Source of the DNA: an uncultured Lachnospiraceae bacterium
Lineage (GTDB): Bacteria > Bacillota > Clostridia > Lachnospirales > Lachnospiraceae
Length of the DNA stretch: 63,563 nucleotides
Assembly: GCA_910577275.1 (NCBI GenBank)
Contig: CAJTMW010000021.1
Location: 6,364-69,926, forward strand
Direction: 5' to 3'
How positions within the stretch are numbered: position 1 is the first letter of the stretch; every line of letters starts with the position of its first letter. A program made the position numbers and the translations under genes. Shown here piece after piece: positions 22,136-31,063 of the stretch. The notes beneath the pieces were generated by a model, which had not been told where the DNA came from, did no database searches, and worked only from the letters and a program-made list of their open reading frames with translations.

Positions 22136-24373
22136 TCAGCCGAGCCCGAACCCGTACTCATAATAGTTTCCGGCGCTGTCCCTATAGGCGTAGGCTTTGC
22201 CGTTTTCGTCCTTCATGGAATCCGGCATGTAGGCATCCTTGTCAAATCCCGGAACGTCATTGGGGCTGATGCAGACGCCGTTTTTATCAACTGCCAGTAC
22301 GCTGTCGTCCTTGGGCAGCGTGATGGGGAGCCTGCCTACAGGCGCAAAACGTCCGAAGAAAATATCCAGAACTGCCTCCGGGAAGGTGTCGAAACCGGCT
22401 GTCAGCACATCCGCACAGGGCTCCACATTCCCCACCATCCATGCCAGAGGGAAATTCACATTAATCAAAACCTTTCCGCCGTTGTTATGTACGGCCTCTG
22501 CGATTTCGGGAATCCTGTTTGCTCCGCACAGGGTAGTCTCCTTGTGGGTTTCCTCGGTGGGCTTTCCTTCTTCATCCACATTGCAGACAGTCTTGTCCTC
22601 GCAGATATCCAGCTCCAGAAAGCCGGGGGTGGCGTTAAAATAATTTCCGCTGCTGGGGCTTAGGAACAAAAGCGCAGCCTCCGCCTGTGCTGCATCGTCC
22701 ACCAGCGTCACATTGCCAAGCAGTTCCTTCAACGCCTTTGTATTGGCCTCGCCGGCTTCTTTTGTTTTTCCGAAAGCCTCCGCATATACCTTTGTTCCGT
22801 CCTTTAACGGAAGAACGCCTGCATTTTTCAGCAGCACGACGCTCTGGCGGTGTACCTTCCCGGCTTCCTCCCTCCTTGCCTTATCCGCAACGGCTTCTTC
22901 CGCTTTTTGCGGGCTGGCATAGGGATTTTCAAACATTCCCATCTGGAACATTTCTTTTAAAGTGCGGCTTACCGCCCGGTTAAGGCTCTCGTCCGTAAGC
23001 ACAAGGTCTTCTCTGGCAAAGCCCTCGGGAACCGGATGGGTGTCATAATAATCATTGAACGAGCGTTCATAAGCCATACGGGCCGCTTCGTCGTCAAAGG
23101 AGCCGCTGATTAAATCCACTCCGCTTTGCGTAATGGCGAATCCCACTCTTTCGGGAATATCCAGCATCTCCACTCCCCACGCCATATTTCTTGTGATACC
23201 GCTGTCAGAATTAATGTATCCGTCAAAGCCCATCTGATTACGGAGCATTTCATCGATAAATACCTTATTATATGCAAAGCCGTAAGGACGAAGCTCCACA
23301 TCCGCCCCTTGATAATCTTCCTGCGCCGCGCTCTTTTCCTTTGCCGGCTTGGAATAATAGGGCATGATGGAGGAAGCGTGATATTTAACGGCTGCTTTAA
23401 ATGTGGGAACATGATATTTCTGTAAGCTGCCGGGTGTGGCGTATACGTTCCACTGTCCGGTCGCATAGTGAGGGTCGAAGCCGTTTTCGCGGGCGCCTCC
23501 TCCCGGGAAATGCTTCACCGTCATGGCAACCCCTTCCGGCGTAACCCCTTCAGCGCTTCCCTGGATGCCCGGAATCAGCCTCTCCATCATTTCCGAAATC
23601 AGCTCCGGGTCCTCCCCGAAGGTGCCGAATGTACGCTGCCAGCGGGGGTCTGTTACCACATCCGCCATGTACATATATCCCTTTTTCAGGCCGCAGGCAT
23701 TCCACTGACGCCGCACCGTATCCGCAAAGGTATCAACAATGCCGAAATCACCGGTTCCTTTCACCGCCGCCGCAATGCCAAGCGTTCCCGGATAAGTTGC
23801 AAACACACCGGAGGCATCATTCATCCCGAAAACCGCCTCCCCGTTTTCATTACGGCTGTTGCTCATAACCTGCACCGGTACAAAATGCCCGCAGTCCTCC
23901 GCAAGGTACTGCAGCTGATTCAGATAATCCGCCAAATCCGCCGGCGTGGGATTCTCCCGGAGAATTAAATGCCGGGAGAAATTCTTTTTAATCAGTTCGC
24001 TGGTTCCCGACAGCTTCAGTTCCCCGAAAATATTTTTCACGTTTACCGACGCTTCATCTAAAAGTCCGGTTTCGTCCGCCACAGGAATATGACCTGCCTT
24101 TTCCAGGTTCGCGCTGGGATATTTCGGTCCCATGCGCCAGTCGGCGGTAAAAAGCTGTCCGATTTTTTCATCGGGAGTCAAAAGCTTCGCATAAGCCTGC
24201 GCCCGCTCCGCCGCCGGAAGCCGCCAGTCATTGACCGAGGATACTTCCCCGCTTCCGTCGATATCCTTGAAATACAAGCCGTCCTTTTCAATTACCCTGC
24301 GGTCAACCGTACCAATTACAGGACCGGAAGCATTGGAAAAGTAACGGATGCTGTCACTTGCTTTTTTTGCCAT
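22136..24373 (-). CDS. GH3 beta-glycosidase
   Basis: A 745-residue GH3 enzyme. The N-terminal TIM barrel contains VKHFPGGG (the conserved KHF motif) and the nucleophile region GYINSDSGI, with Asp near residue 389. A C-terminal alpha/beta sandwich starts at SVVLLKNAGVLPLKDG. There is no signal peptide, so it acts in the cytoplasm. GH3 enzymes cover beta-glucosidase, beta-xylosidase, alpha-arabinofuranosidase and N-acetylglucosaminidase activities. This divergent form (with FGTFGEDPELI) cannot be assigned to one from sequence alone. It is transcribed divergently from the chemoreceptor and stands alone. Confidence 0.9.
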   Translation of the reverse strand: MAKKASDSIRYFSNASGPVIGTVDRRVIEKDGLYFKDIDGSGEVSSVNDWRLPAAERAQAYAKLLTPDEKIGQLFTADWRMGPKYPSANLEKAGHIPVADETGLLDEASVNVKNIFGELKLSGTSELIKKNFSRHLILRENPTPADLADYLNQLQYLAEDCGHFVPVQVMSNSRNENGEAVFGMNDASGVFATYPGTLGIAAAVKGTGDFGIVDTFADTVRRQWNACGLKKGYMYMADVVTDPRWQRTFGTFGEDPELISEMMERLIPGIQGSAEGVTPEGVAMTVKHFPGGGARENGFDPHYATGQWNVYATPGSLQKYHVPTFKAAVKYHASSIMPYYSKPAKEKSAAQEDYQGADVELRPYGFAYNKVFIDEMLRNQMGFDGYINSDSGITRNMAWGVEMLDIPERVGFAITQSGVDLISGSFDDEAARMAYERSFNDYYDTHPVPEGFAREDLVLTDESLNRAVSRTLKEMFQMGMFENPYASPQKAEEAVADKARREEAGKVHRQSVVLLKNAGVLPLKDGTKVYAEAFGKTKEAGEANTKALKELLGNVTLVDDAAQAEAALLFLSPSSGNYFNATPGFLELDICEDKTVCNVDEEGKPTEETHKETTLCGANRIPEIAEAVHNNGGKVLINVNFPLAWMVGNVEPCADVLTAGFDTFPEAVLDIFFGRFAPVGRLPITLPKDDSVLAVDKNGVCISPNDVPGFDKDAYMPDSMKDENGKAYAYRDSAGNYYEYGFGLG

Positions 24374-24494
24374 AATTATTGCTCCTTTCGCGATTTTGTG
24401 ATTCCTATTTTAGCATAAACCGGTTCGGGATACAAATGAAGAATCCCCGTCCGCCCAAAACTGAAAATTGATTTCCGCAACCCTTCCAAGACCA

Positions 24495-24524
24495 TTGACA
24501 AGTTAACGCCATCACTCATATAAT
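24495..24524 (+). promoter_or_regulatory. Sigma-A promoter of the chemoreceptor gene
   Basis: TTGACA (24,495-24,500) and TATAAT (24,519-24,524) are separated by 18 bases. Start of transcription near 24,531 gives a 5' leader of about 128 bases containing a GGCTGA/TCAGCC long-range pairing and a dispersed repeat word. Confidence 0.7.
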
Positions 24525-24658
24525 ATTAATTAATAAATGGCTGAACATATTAATTACCGCGGACAACGAGCCAGGTGACTGCTTGCAATATAAACTTCGT
24601 TTGATACATTTGGCGACTGCCGCGAGGCCTCAGCCGATAAAAGGGGGTAAATCTAAAG

Positions 24659-26632
24659 ATGAAAAGCATTCGCGCAAAAATCACTCTATGTCTCATTCTA
24701 ACCGTTCTGACGGCGCTCCTGGCAACGGGAATATCCAGTATCGTTCCCAATTACAGAAGCACCATCACCACCGTAGACCACATGATGAGCGAAACCGCGG
24801 TTCTTGCAGCGGAACGTGTGGAACAGGAACTGACAGCCTATAAAAATGTGGCCATGGATACAGGCTGCATCCCTCAGTTATCAGATTCCACAGTATCAGT
24901 AAATGAAAAGAAATCCATTATCGAGGAACGCGCTTCCATGCACAATTTCCAGCGCGGGAATATTATCGGAATGGACGGCATCAGCATTTTTGACGGCAAG
25001 GATTATTCTGACCGGGAATATGTAAAACAGGCCATGCAGGGCAATGTATATGTGTCCGAGCCTCTGATAAGTAAAATCACAGGCGAATTGTCCATCATGG
25101 TTGCCGCTCCGCTTTATTCCGGCGGCATTCACGGCTCCTCCATCGCAGGAGTAGTGTATTTCGTTCCTCACGAAACCTTTTTGAACGACATTGTTTCCTC
25201 CATACAAATAGGGGAAAACAGCCGGGCCTATATGATTAATAACAAAGGCGACACCATTGCGGACATCACCCTTGATACGATTACCGTCCAAAATATTGAA
25301 GCCGAAGCCCAGAACGATTCCTCCCTTGCGGATTTGGCCGCCATCCATGAGGCCATGCGCCGGGGCGAAAACGGTTTCGGAAGCTATGAAGGCGCAGAGG
25401 GGAGCCTGTTTGTAGCCTATGCCCCTGTAAAGGATACGGACGGCTGGAGCATTGCCGTAACCGCACCCCAGCTGAATTATCTGGAAACCACTTATAAGGG
25501 CATGGCTCTCAACATCATGGTTATGGTGGGGTCCGTAATCATTTCCATTATCATTGCCCTTTTGCTTGCCGGAAATATCAGCAAGCCCATGAAAGCCTGT
25601 GCAAAACGGATGAAGCTGCTTGTGGAGGGCGATTTGGAGACTCCTATACCTATAGTCAAAAACAGAGATGAAACAGGCATGCTTGTCAAATCTACCGCTT
25701 TGCTTGTGGAGGGCTTAAGTACGATAATCAAGGATATCCGTTATCTCCTGAACGAACTGGCCAATCAGAACCTTAATGTCTACACCCAGCATGAGGACGC
25801 TTATGTGGGCGGTTTTCAGGATATCCTGCTTTCCCTGCGCCACATGAAAACAGAGTTAAACGACATTATGCAGCAGGTCAACCGTTCCGCGGAACAGGTA
25901 TCCTCCGCCAGCACTCAGTTATCCGTCAGCGCCCAGACCTTAAGCCAGGGAACAGTAGAACAGGCCAGCGCCGTGGAACAGCTTGCCACGCAAATCACTG
26001 AAATCTCCGGTCAGGCGAAAAACACAGCCAGCGGCGCGCTCACCGTCCGCAACCAGACCCACAGCACCGGAGAGGAGGTATCTCTGTGCAATCAGCAGAT
26101 GCAAAAGCTCATGGATGCCATGAATAAAATTCAGACCAGCTCCGATGAAATCGAGAAAATATTAAAAACAATAGACGACATCGCATTCCAGACCAACATA
26201 CTGGCCCTGAACGCGGCGGTGGAGGCCGCAAGAGCGGGCGAGGCCGGAAAAGGCTTTGCCGTTGTCGCGGAAGAAGTGCGTAATCTCGCCGGTAAATCCG
26301 CGGAAGCCGCCAAAAACACTTCCGCCCTCATCCAGAATTCCACCGAGGCGGTACATACAGGTACGGAAATTGCAAACCAGACGGCAAGCGTTTTGTTCGA
26401 GGTGGTGGGTAGCATACAGTCCGTGGTGGATTCTATCGACAATATTGCCACTGTAGCCAACGAGCAGTCAGACGCCGTATGGCAGGTTTCCGAGGGTATC
26501 AACCAGATTTCAATTGTAGTTCAAAGCAACAGTTCCACCGCCCAGGAAAGCGCGTCCGCCAGCGAACAGCTTTCCTCGGAGGCAGAGAACTTAAAGCAGT
26601 TGGTGAATCGGTTTACGCTTTCGGCGGATTAA
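24659..26632 (+). CDS. Methyl-accepting chemotaxis protein
   Basis: A 657-residue transmembrane chemoreceptor. A membrane segment at about residues 8-28 and a second near 280-300 flank a Cache-type ligand-binding domain with ISIFDGKDYSDREYVKQAM. HAMP follows (about 303-355), then a long cytoplasmic signalling coil whose hairpin tip is recognisable in DIAFQTNILALNAAVEAAR. It has no C-terminal receptor-methylase-binding pentapeptide. Cache domains often bind amino acids or small carboxylates. No flagellar or che genes are nearby. A GGGGG ribosome binding site precedes ATG at 12-16 bases, and the gene ends at a strong bidirectional terminator. Confidence 0.95.
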   Translation: MKSIRAKITLCLILTVLTALLATGISSIVPNYRSTITTVDHMMSETAVLAAERVEQELTAYKNVAMDTGCIPQLSDSTVSVNEKKSIIEERASMHNFQRGNIIGMDGISIFDGKDYSDREYVKQAMQGNVYVSEPLISKITGELSIMVAAPLYSGGIHGSSIAGVVYFVPHETFLNDIVSSIQIGENSRAYMINNKGDTIADITLDTITVQNIEAEAQNDSSLADLAAIHEAMRRGENGFGSYEGAEGSLFVAYAPVKDTDGWSIAVTAPQLNYLETTYKGMALNIMVMVGSVIISIIIALLLAGNISKPMKACAKRMKLLVEGDLETPIPIVKNRDETGMLVKSTALLVEGLSTIIKDIRYLLNELANQNLNVYTQHEDAYVGGFQDILLSLRHMKTELNDIMQQVNRSAEQVSSASTQLSVSAQTLSQGTVEQASAVEQLATQITEISGQAKNTASGALTVRNQTHSTGEEVSLCNQQMQKLMDAMNKIQTSSDEIEKILKTIDDIAFQTNILALNAAVEAARAGEAGKGFAVVAEEVRNLAGKSAEAAKNTSALIQNSTEAVHTGTEIANQTASVLFEVVGSIQSVVDSIDNIATVANEQSDAVWQVSEGINQISIVVQSNSSTAQESASASEQLSSEAENLKQLVNRFTLSAD

Positions 26633-26689
26633 ATTTTACATATTTTTTAACCTGCCGGCGGCAATTCAACATTACCGCATTAATATGCA

Positions 26690-26747
26690 AAAATATCCCA
26701 CAGGATAATAAAATGTTTGCAAAACATTAATTCCTGTGGGATATTTT
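26690..26747. terminator. Bidirectional terminator between chemoreceptor and GDPD genes
   Basis: Perfect 15-bp arms AAAATATCCCACAGG (26,690-26,704) and CCTGTGGGATATTTT (26,733-26,747) with A/T-rich ends serve both convergent genes. The right arm touches the GDPD stop codon. Confidence 0.9.
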
Positions 26748-27568
26748 CACTCCGGTATAAAAGAATCAAAAATAAAGATATCAAACTTATCCCTGACCGC
26801 GTCAAGTTCCTCCTGGCTTTTAATTGTCCAGGCCACCGACAGATTTCCAAACAGCCCCCGGCAGATTCTTCTTGACAGCGTCTTTTCGTATTTATGGTTA
26901 TAGGCGATAAAGTCAGGCTTGGTTATAAAATTCAGCATCAGGTTCTGTAAAAAGAAATACAGCGGACTCTGAAACTCGCCGGATTTAAGAAAACCGTCGG
27001 CAAGCTGTCCTCTTACTACCTTGCCGTGATTTTGCCTGTACCATCGAAGTACCAGAGGATTAAAGGATTCAATACAGTATGGCCCGTGATATTTTTCAAG
27101 CAGAGCGTCCACTACCGGGCATAAGGCCAAATCCACCCGCTCCACCTTCAGCTCCACAATCAGCGGCACTCTCCCTCTCACTTCATTTAATACATCCTCA
27201 AATCCCGGAATCCCTTCCCCACTGTTGCAGAGCCGGAAGCTTTTAAGCTCCTGCCAGGTATAATCGCAGACTTTTCCCTCCTGCCCGCAGATTCTTTTCA
27301 GCGTAAAATCATGGAATACCACGGGAAGGCCGTCCTTCGACAGTTGTACGTCCAGCTCAATCCCGTATCCCGCTTCCACCGCTTTCCTAAAGGCTGCCAT
27401 GGAATTTTCCGGCGCGTCGGTGCCGTTGTCATGGAGCCCCCGGTGCGCATAATATACATTCAAAAAATCTTTCCGTCTTTTTCTGTTTCCCATCCGCGGC
27501 ATAATTGCAAGCAGATAAAGGCCGGCTGTGGCCGCTGCCGCTGTGGGTATTGCGTATTTTACTTTCAT
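26747..27568 (-). CDS. Glycerophosphodiester phosphodiesterase family protein
   Basis: A 273-residue GDPD TIM-barrel protein with an N-terminal membrane anchor (about residues 5-24). The catalytic signature is intact: HRG (AHRGLHDN), the metal-binding GIELDVQLSKDG and VVFHDFTLKR. Such enzymes hydrolyse glycerophosphodiesters to glycerol 3-phosphate, and the anchor places it at the membrane. ATG 27,568 is chosen because GGGAGG lies five bases upstream. That ribosome binding site sits inside a 35-bp repeat that occurs twice before this gene. Confidence 0.9.
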   Translation of the reverse strand: MKVKYAIPTAAAATAGLYLLAIMPRMGNRKRRKDFLNVYYAHRGLHDNGTDAPENSMAAFRKAVEAGYGIELDVQLSKDGLPVVFHDFTLKRICGQEGKVCDYTWQELKSFRLCNSGEGIPGFEDVLNEVRGRVPLIVELKVERVDLALCPVVDALLEKYHGPYCIESFNPLVLRWYRQNHGKVVRGQLADGFLKSGEFQSPLYFFLQNLMLNFITKPDFIAYNHKYEKTLSRRICRGLFGNLSVAWTIKSQEELDAVRDKFDIFIFDSFIPE

Positions 27569-27570
27569 TT

Positions 27571-27700
27571 CATCCTCCCGCTTCGCGGGTCCCTCCTTAC
27601 CACAAGTTTTGAGCAGACACATTCCATGCGAACTTGCGTTCGCCAGTGTCTGCCGGGTGATAAGGCATCCTCCCGCTTCGCGGGTCCCTCCTTACCACAA
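27571..27700 (-). repeat. 35-bp direct repeat (two copies) flanking a hairpin, upstream of the GDPD gene
   Basis: The same 35 bases occur at 27,571-27,605 and 27,666-27,700, an offset of 95. Each copy holds a CCCGCGAAGCGGG hairpin immediately followed by a GGAGG ribosome binding site and preceded by a second AAGGAGGG. The 60 bases between them form a nested hairpin: GCAGACAC with GTGTCTGC, enclosing GCGAAC-TTGC-GTTCGC. The copy next to the MFS stop codon has no long open frame behind it; the other serves the GDPD gene. Confidence 0.85.
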
Positions 27701-27703
27701 AAT

Positions 27704-29131
27704 TTAATCATCTACATCAAAGTTTTCTAGCACACTCTTTTTCTTTCCCGGCTTCACATCTCCGTGGCGTACCTGAGTCATGGTGATAAACGCCAGTGCG
27801 GAGAACACAAAGGCGTAGGGAAACAGCGTTCTGTAAGAAATGTTCTCCAGAAGAAATCCCGACAGCACCGGCGTAAAAATCTGCGCGGTCATGGAAAAGG
27901 TGTAGTAGGTTCCCGTGAATTTCCCGATGTCCTGTCCTTTGCTCATTTCCACTATCATGGGATAGGAATTCACGTTGATTGCCGCCCAGCCGATGCCGAT
28001 TGCCGCAAAGGCAATGTTGATTACCGGATGATAGGCGTTCGCAAAAATTGCCGCAAGATAGCAGATAGTCATAAGAATAATTCCGCCCATGATGGTCTTT
28101 TTGCGGCCGATTCTGCTGGCAATATTTCCAATGGGGATATAGCTGATAATCGCCGCCACCGTCGCCACCATCAGGCAGTCCGCAAAGCCGCCGCCTTCCA
28201 GCTTCCACACCACTTTTGTGTAACGGGAAAACGCTGTTGTAACCGCATTGTAGGCCGTAAACCACAGAAAGATGGAAGCCAGAAGATATATCATGCTCCG
28301 CTTTACCTCCCGCGGCATTGAAGTTTTTTTGCCAGAAGCTTCCGCAGATGAATTCCCTGAACCTGCCGATGTTTTGTCTTCGGCCAAACCTGCTCCTGCC
28401 GGTCGGTTCCCTGCATCGTCTTTGAGCAAACCGTTCCCGGCGCCGCTTTGGGGCGGGCGTTCTTTCGTTCCGGCTTCCTCCTCGTCCTCCGCAACGCTCT
28501 CCCCGCTGGCTGCTATCTCCGCCGCCACCTTTGCCTTCACTTTCTTTTCATTGATGGTAAGCACAAGAACCGCCACCGAAACCACCATCAGAACCGCCAC
28601 GCTCAAAAACAGCGGCATGTAATCGGGATGCTCTCCCCCGCCCACTAAAAGCTTTATCATTATCAGCGTATAAACGCCGCCCACCGCGCCCATGAGATTG
28701 ATAATGGCGTTGCCCTTGCTCCGCAGCTTATTGGGCGTCAAATCCGGCATCAGCGCCACCGCCGGCGAACGGTAGGTGCCCATGGCTATCAGAAGGGCGA
28801 ACAGGGAAACCACAAACAGCCGCAGGTTCACCGCCCTGTCGGCAGCCGGAAGCAGCAGAAGGAAAATCACCGCCAGTATGGTTCCCGTCACAATAAAGGG
28901 CATTCTTTTTCCCGCTTTCGTGTCCACCTTATCGGAAAGGCTCCCGAACAGAGGCAGCAAAAACAGCGCCAATACGTTGTCCGCAGCCATTATCATTCCC
29001 GTGACGGTCTCCCCTATGCCGAAGGTTCCCTGCAAGATGAGCGGTATTATATTATCGTACATCTGCCAGAAAGCAGAAATCGACAAAAACGCCAGCCCGA
29101 TAAAAAAAGTTCTCCGGTAATTCAGTTTCAT
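27704..29131 (-). CDS. Major facilitator superfamily transporter
   Basis: A 475-residue carrier with twelve predicted membrane segments. The first-loop motif is GSLSDKVDTKAGKRMP, resembling the GPH/sugar-type and SLC45-like carriers. Between helices 6 and 7, about 65 residues of Gly/Ala/Ser/Glu-rich low-complexity sequence lengthen the central cytoplasmic loop. The start is ATG 29,131, seven bases after GAGG; the ATG two codons earlier is too close to it. Substrate unknown; a sugar or sugar-acid is plausible given the nearby hydrolases. It precedes the GDPD gene and may share its transcript. Confidence 0.88.
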   Translation of the reverse strand: MKLNYRRTFFIGLAFLSISAFWQMYDNIIPLILQGTFGIGETVTGMIMAADNVLALFLLPLFGSLSDKVDTKAGKRMPFIVTGTILAVIFLLLLPAADRAVNLRLFVVSLFALLIAMGTYRSPAVALMPDLTPNKLRSKGNAIINLMGAVGGVYTLIMIKLLVGGGEHPDYMPLFLSVAVLMVVSVAVLVLTINEKKVKAKVAAEIAASGESVAEDEEEAGTKERPPQSGAGNGLLKDDAGNRPAGAGLAEDKTSAGSGNSSAEASGKKTSMPREVKRSMIYLLASIFLWFTAYNAVTTAFSRYTKVVWKLEGGGFADCLMVATVAAIISYIPIGNIASRIGRKKTIMGGIILMTICYLAAIFANAYHPVINIAFAAIGIGWAAINVNSYPMIVEMSKGQDIGKFTGTYYTFSMTAQIFTPVLSGFLLENISYRTLFPYAFVFSALAFITMTQVRHGDVKPGKKKSVLENFDVDD

Positions 29132-29357
29132 ATGCATTCCTCACTTCTCTTTTTGACATACCGCAAAAGCGATACAAACACCCCGTTATCCTTCAAGTCA
29201 GATACTACCAGTCCATTGTAACACCAATCGCCCCGATAAACCATCATTTCCTTTCGATTATTTCCATAAATTCCTTGCAAAATCACTATTTTTCTGTAAA
29301 ATATGAAAGAGTGAGCCCTGTTGGTCAAACACAGCATAATTGAGAGGAGTACAGGAA

Positions 29358-30995
29358 ATGATTAGTACAAGCAACGTAACATTACGAATCGGAAAAAAAG
29401 CCTTATTTGAAGACGTTAATATTAAATTCACGGAAGGAAACTGCTACGGTCTGATTGGCGCCAACGGCGCCGGGAAGTCCACCTTTTTAAAAATCCTTTC
29501 CGGGCAGCTTGACACCACAAACGGCAACGTGTCCATCACTCCCGGACAGCGTCTGTCCGTCCTTGAGCAGGACCATTTTAAATACGATGAATATCCTGTC
29601 ATGGACACAGTGATTATGGGGAACGAGCGTCTTTATCAGATTATGAAGGAGAAGGACGCCATTTATGCCAAGGAGGATTTTACCGACGAGGACGGAATCC
29701 GGGCAAGCGAGCTGGAGGGCGAGTTCGCCGAGATGGACGGCTGGGAAGCGGAATCCAACGCCTCCATGCTCCTTAACGGCCTTGGCGTTGACACCGACCT
29801 TCACTACAGTCAGATGAAGGATTTAAACGGCAATGAAAAGGTAAAGGTTCTTCTTGCCAAGGCGCTTTTCGGCAACCCGGATATCCTTCTTCTGGACGAG
29901 CCTACCAACCACCTGGATTTGGACGCCATCGCATGGCTTGAGGAATTTCTGATTAACTTTGAAAATACCGTTATCGTGGTGTCTCACGACCGTTATTTCC
30001 TTAATAAAGTCTGCACCCATACGGCGGATATCGACTACGGAAAAATCCAGCTTTACGCCGGGAATTACGACTTCTGGTATGAGTCCAGCCAGCTTCTAAT
30101 CAAGCAGATGAAGGAGGCCAACAAGAAAAAGGAGGAAAAAATCAAGGAACTGCAGGAGTTCATCTCCCGTTTCTCCGCCAACGCCTCCAAGTCCAAGCAG
30201 GCTACTTCCAGAAAGCGCGCCCTTGAAAAAATCGAGCTGGACGAAATTAAGCCTTCCAGCCGCAAATACCCTTATATTGACTTCCGTCCCGACAGGGAAA
30301 TCGGAAACGAGGTTTTGTCGGTGGACGGTATTTCAAAAACGATTAATGGAGAAAAGGTTCTGGACAACATCTCCTTTATTTTAGGACACGACGACAAGGT
30401 TGCCTTTGTGGGCGGCAATGAGCTGGCAAAGACTACCTTATTCCAGATTCTTATGGGCGAGCTGGAGCCGGACGAGGGCTCCTACAAATGGGGCGTTACC
30501 ACCTCACAGGCTTATTTCCCCAAGGACAGCACCGCCGAATTTGACAATGACTATACCATTGTGGACTGGCTCACCGGCTATTCCGCCATCAAAGACGTCA
30601 CCTATGTGCGCGGCTTTCTGGGACGTATGCTTTTTGCCGGGGACGACGGCGTGAAAAAGGTTAAGGTGCTCTCGGGTGGTGAAAAGGTGCGCTGCCTGCT
30701 CTCCAAGATGATGATTAGCGGGGCAAACTGCCTGATTCTGGACGAACCCACCAACCATCTGGACATGGAAGCCATCACAGCCTTAAACAACGGCCTGATT
30801 AAATTCCCCGGCGTGGCGCTTTTTGCCTGTCATGACCATCAGTTTGTACAGACCACCGCCAACCGGATTATGGAAATCCTTCCAAACGGAACTCTGGTTG
30901 ACAAAATCACCACCTACGACGAATACCTGGCAAGCGATGAGATGGCAAGAAAGCGTACGGTTTACACCAAGCAGAACGAGGATGATGACAACTAA
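29358..30995 (+). CDS. ABC-F family ATPase (YbiT-like)
   Basis: A 545-residue soluble protein with two ABC ATPase domains and no membrane region, so it is a ribosome-associated ABC-F translation factor rather than a transporter. The first P-loop is GANGAGKST and the first Walker B ILLLDEPTNHLD. The signature before it is LNGNEKV instead of LSGGQ. The second domain has an atypical P-loop GGNELAKTT with a canonical LSGGEKVR and LILDEPTNHLD. The inter-domain linker is the charged KKKEEKIKELQEF coil. These deviations are usual for this subfamily as I know it. ATG 29,358 follows GAGAGGAG. Confidence 0.92.
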   Translation: MISTSNVTLRIGKKALFEDVNIKFTEGNCYGLIGANGAGKSTFLKILSGQLDTTNGNVSITPGQRLSVLEQDHFKYDEYPVMDTVIMGNERLYQIMKEKDAIYAKEDFTDEDGIRASELEGEFAEMDGWEAESNASMLLNGLGVDTDLHYSQMKDLNGNEKVKVLLAKALFGNPDILLLDEPTNHLDLDAIAWLEEFLINFENTVIVVSHDRYFLNKVCTHTADIDYGKIQLYAGNYDFWYESSQLLIKQMKEANKKKEEKIKELQEFISRFSANASKSKQATSRKRALEKIELDEIKPSSRKYPYIDFRPDREIGNEVLSVDGISKTINGEKVLDNISFILGHDDKVAFVGGNELAKTTLFQILMGELEPDEGSYKWGVTTSQAYFPKDSTAEFDNDYTIVDWLTGYSAIKDVTYVRGFLGRMLFAGDDGVKKVKVLSGGEKVRCLLSKMMISGANCLILDEPTNHLDMEAITALNNGLIKFPGVALFACHDHQFVQTTANRIMEILPNGTLVDKITTYDEYLASDEMARKRTVYTKQNEDDDN

Positions 30996-31063
30996 ATTCC
31001 GGAAATCTTCCATACCCGGCTCGTTGCCTGCGGAAATCATACGGTTACGAAATGAGGAGTATT

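Noticed and set aside
24633..24640. GCCGATAA (sigma-28 -10 word) just before the chemoreceptor gene
   Set aside because: No TAAA/GAAA-like -35 lies 14-16 bases upstream, and transcription would begin inside the ribosome binding site. A good sigma-A promoter exists at 24,495-24,524.
24531..24658. Possible cyclic-di-GMP riboswitch in the chemoreceptor leader
   Set aside because: The leader has long-range pairing but lacks the conserved internal sequences of the GEMM-I and GEMM-II classes.
27600..27680. 23-codon frame starting at the ATG after the first copy of the 35-bp repeat
   Set aside because: The GGAGG touches the ATG, leaving no spacer, and the peptide has no recognisable feature.
29128..29337. 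69-codon minus-strand frame upstream of the MFS gene
   Set aside because: It overlaps the MFS ribosome binding site and start, has no recognisable product, and more likely covers promoter sequence.
30400..30440. Atypical P-loop GGNELAKTT in the ABC-F protein as a sign of inactivation
   Set aside because: This form is, to my knowledge, common in the same subfamily in Bacillota, so it is not evidence of decay.
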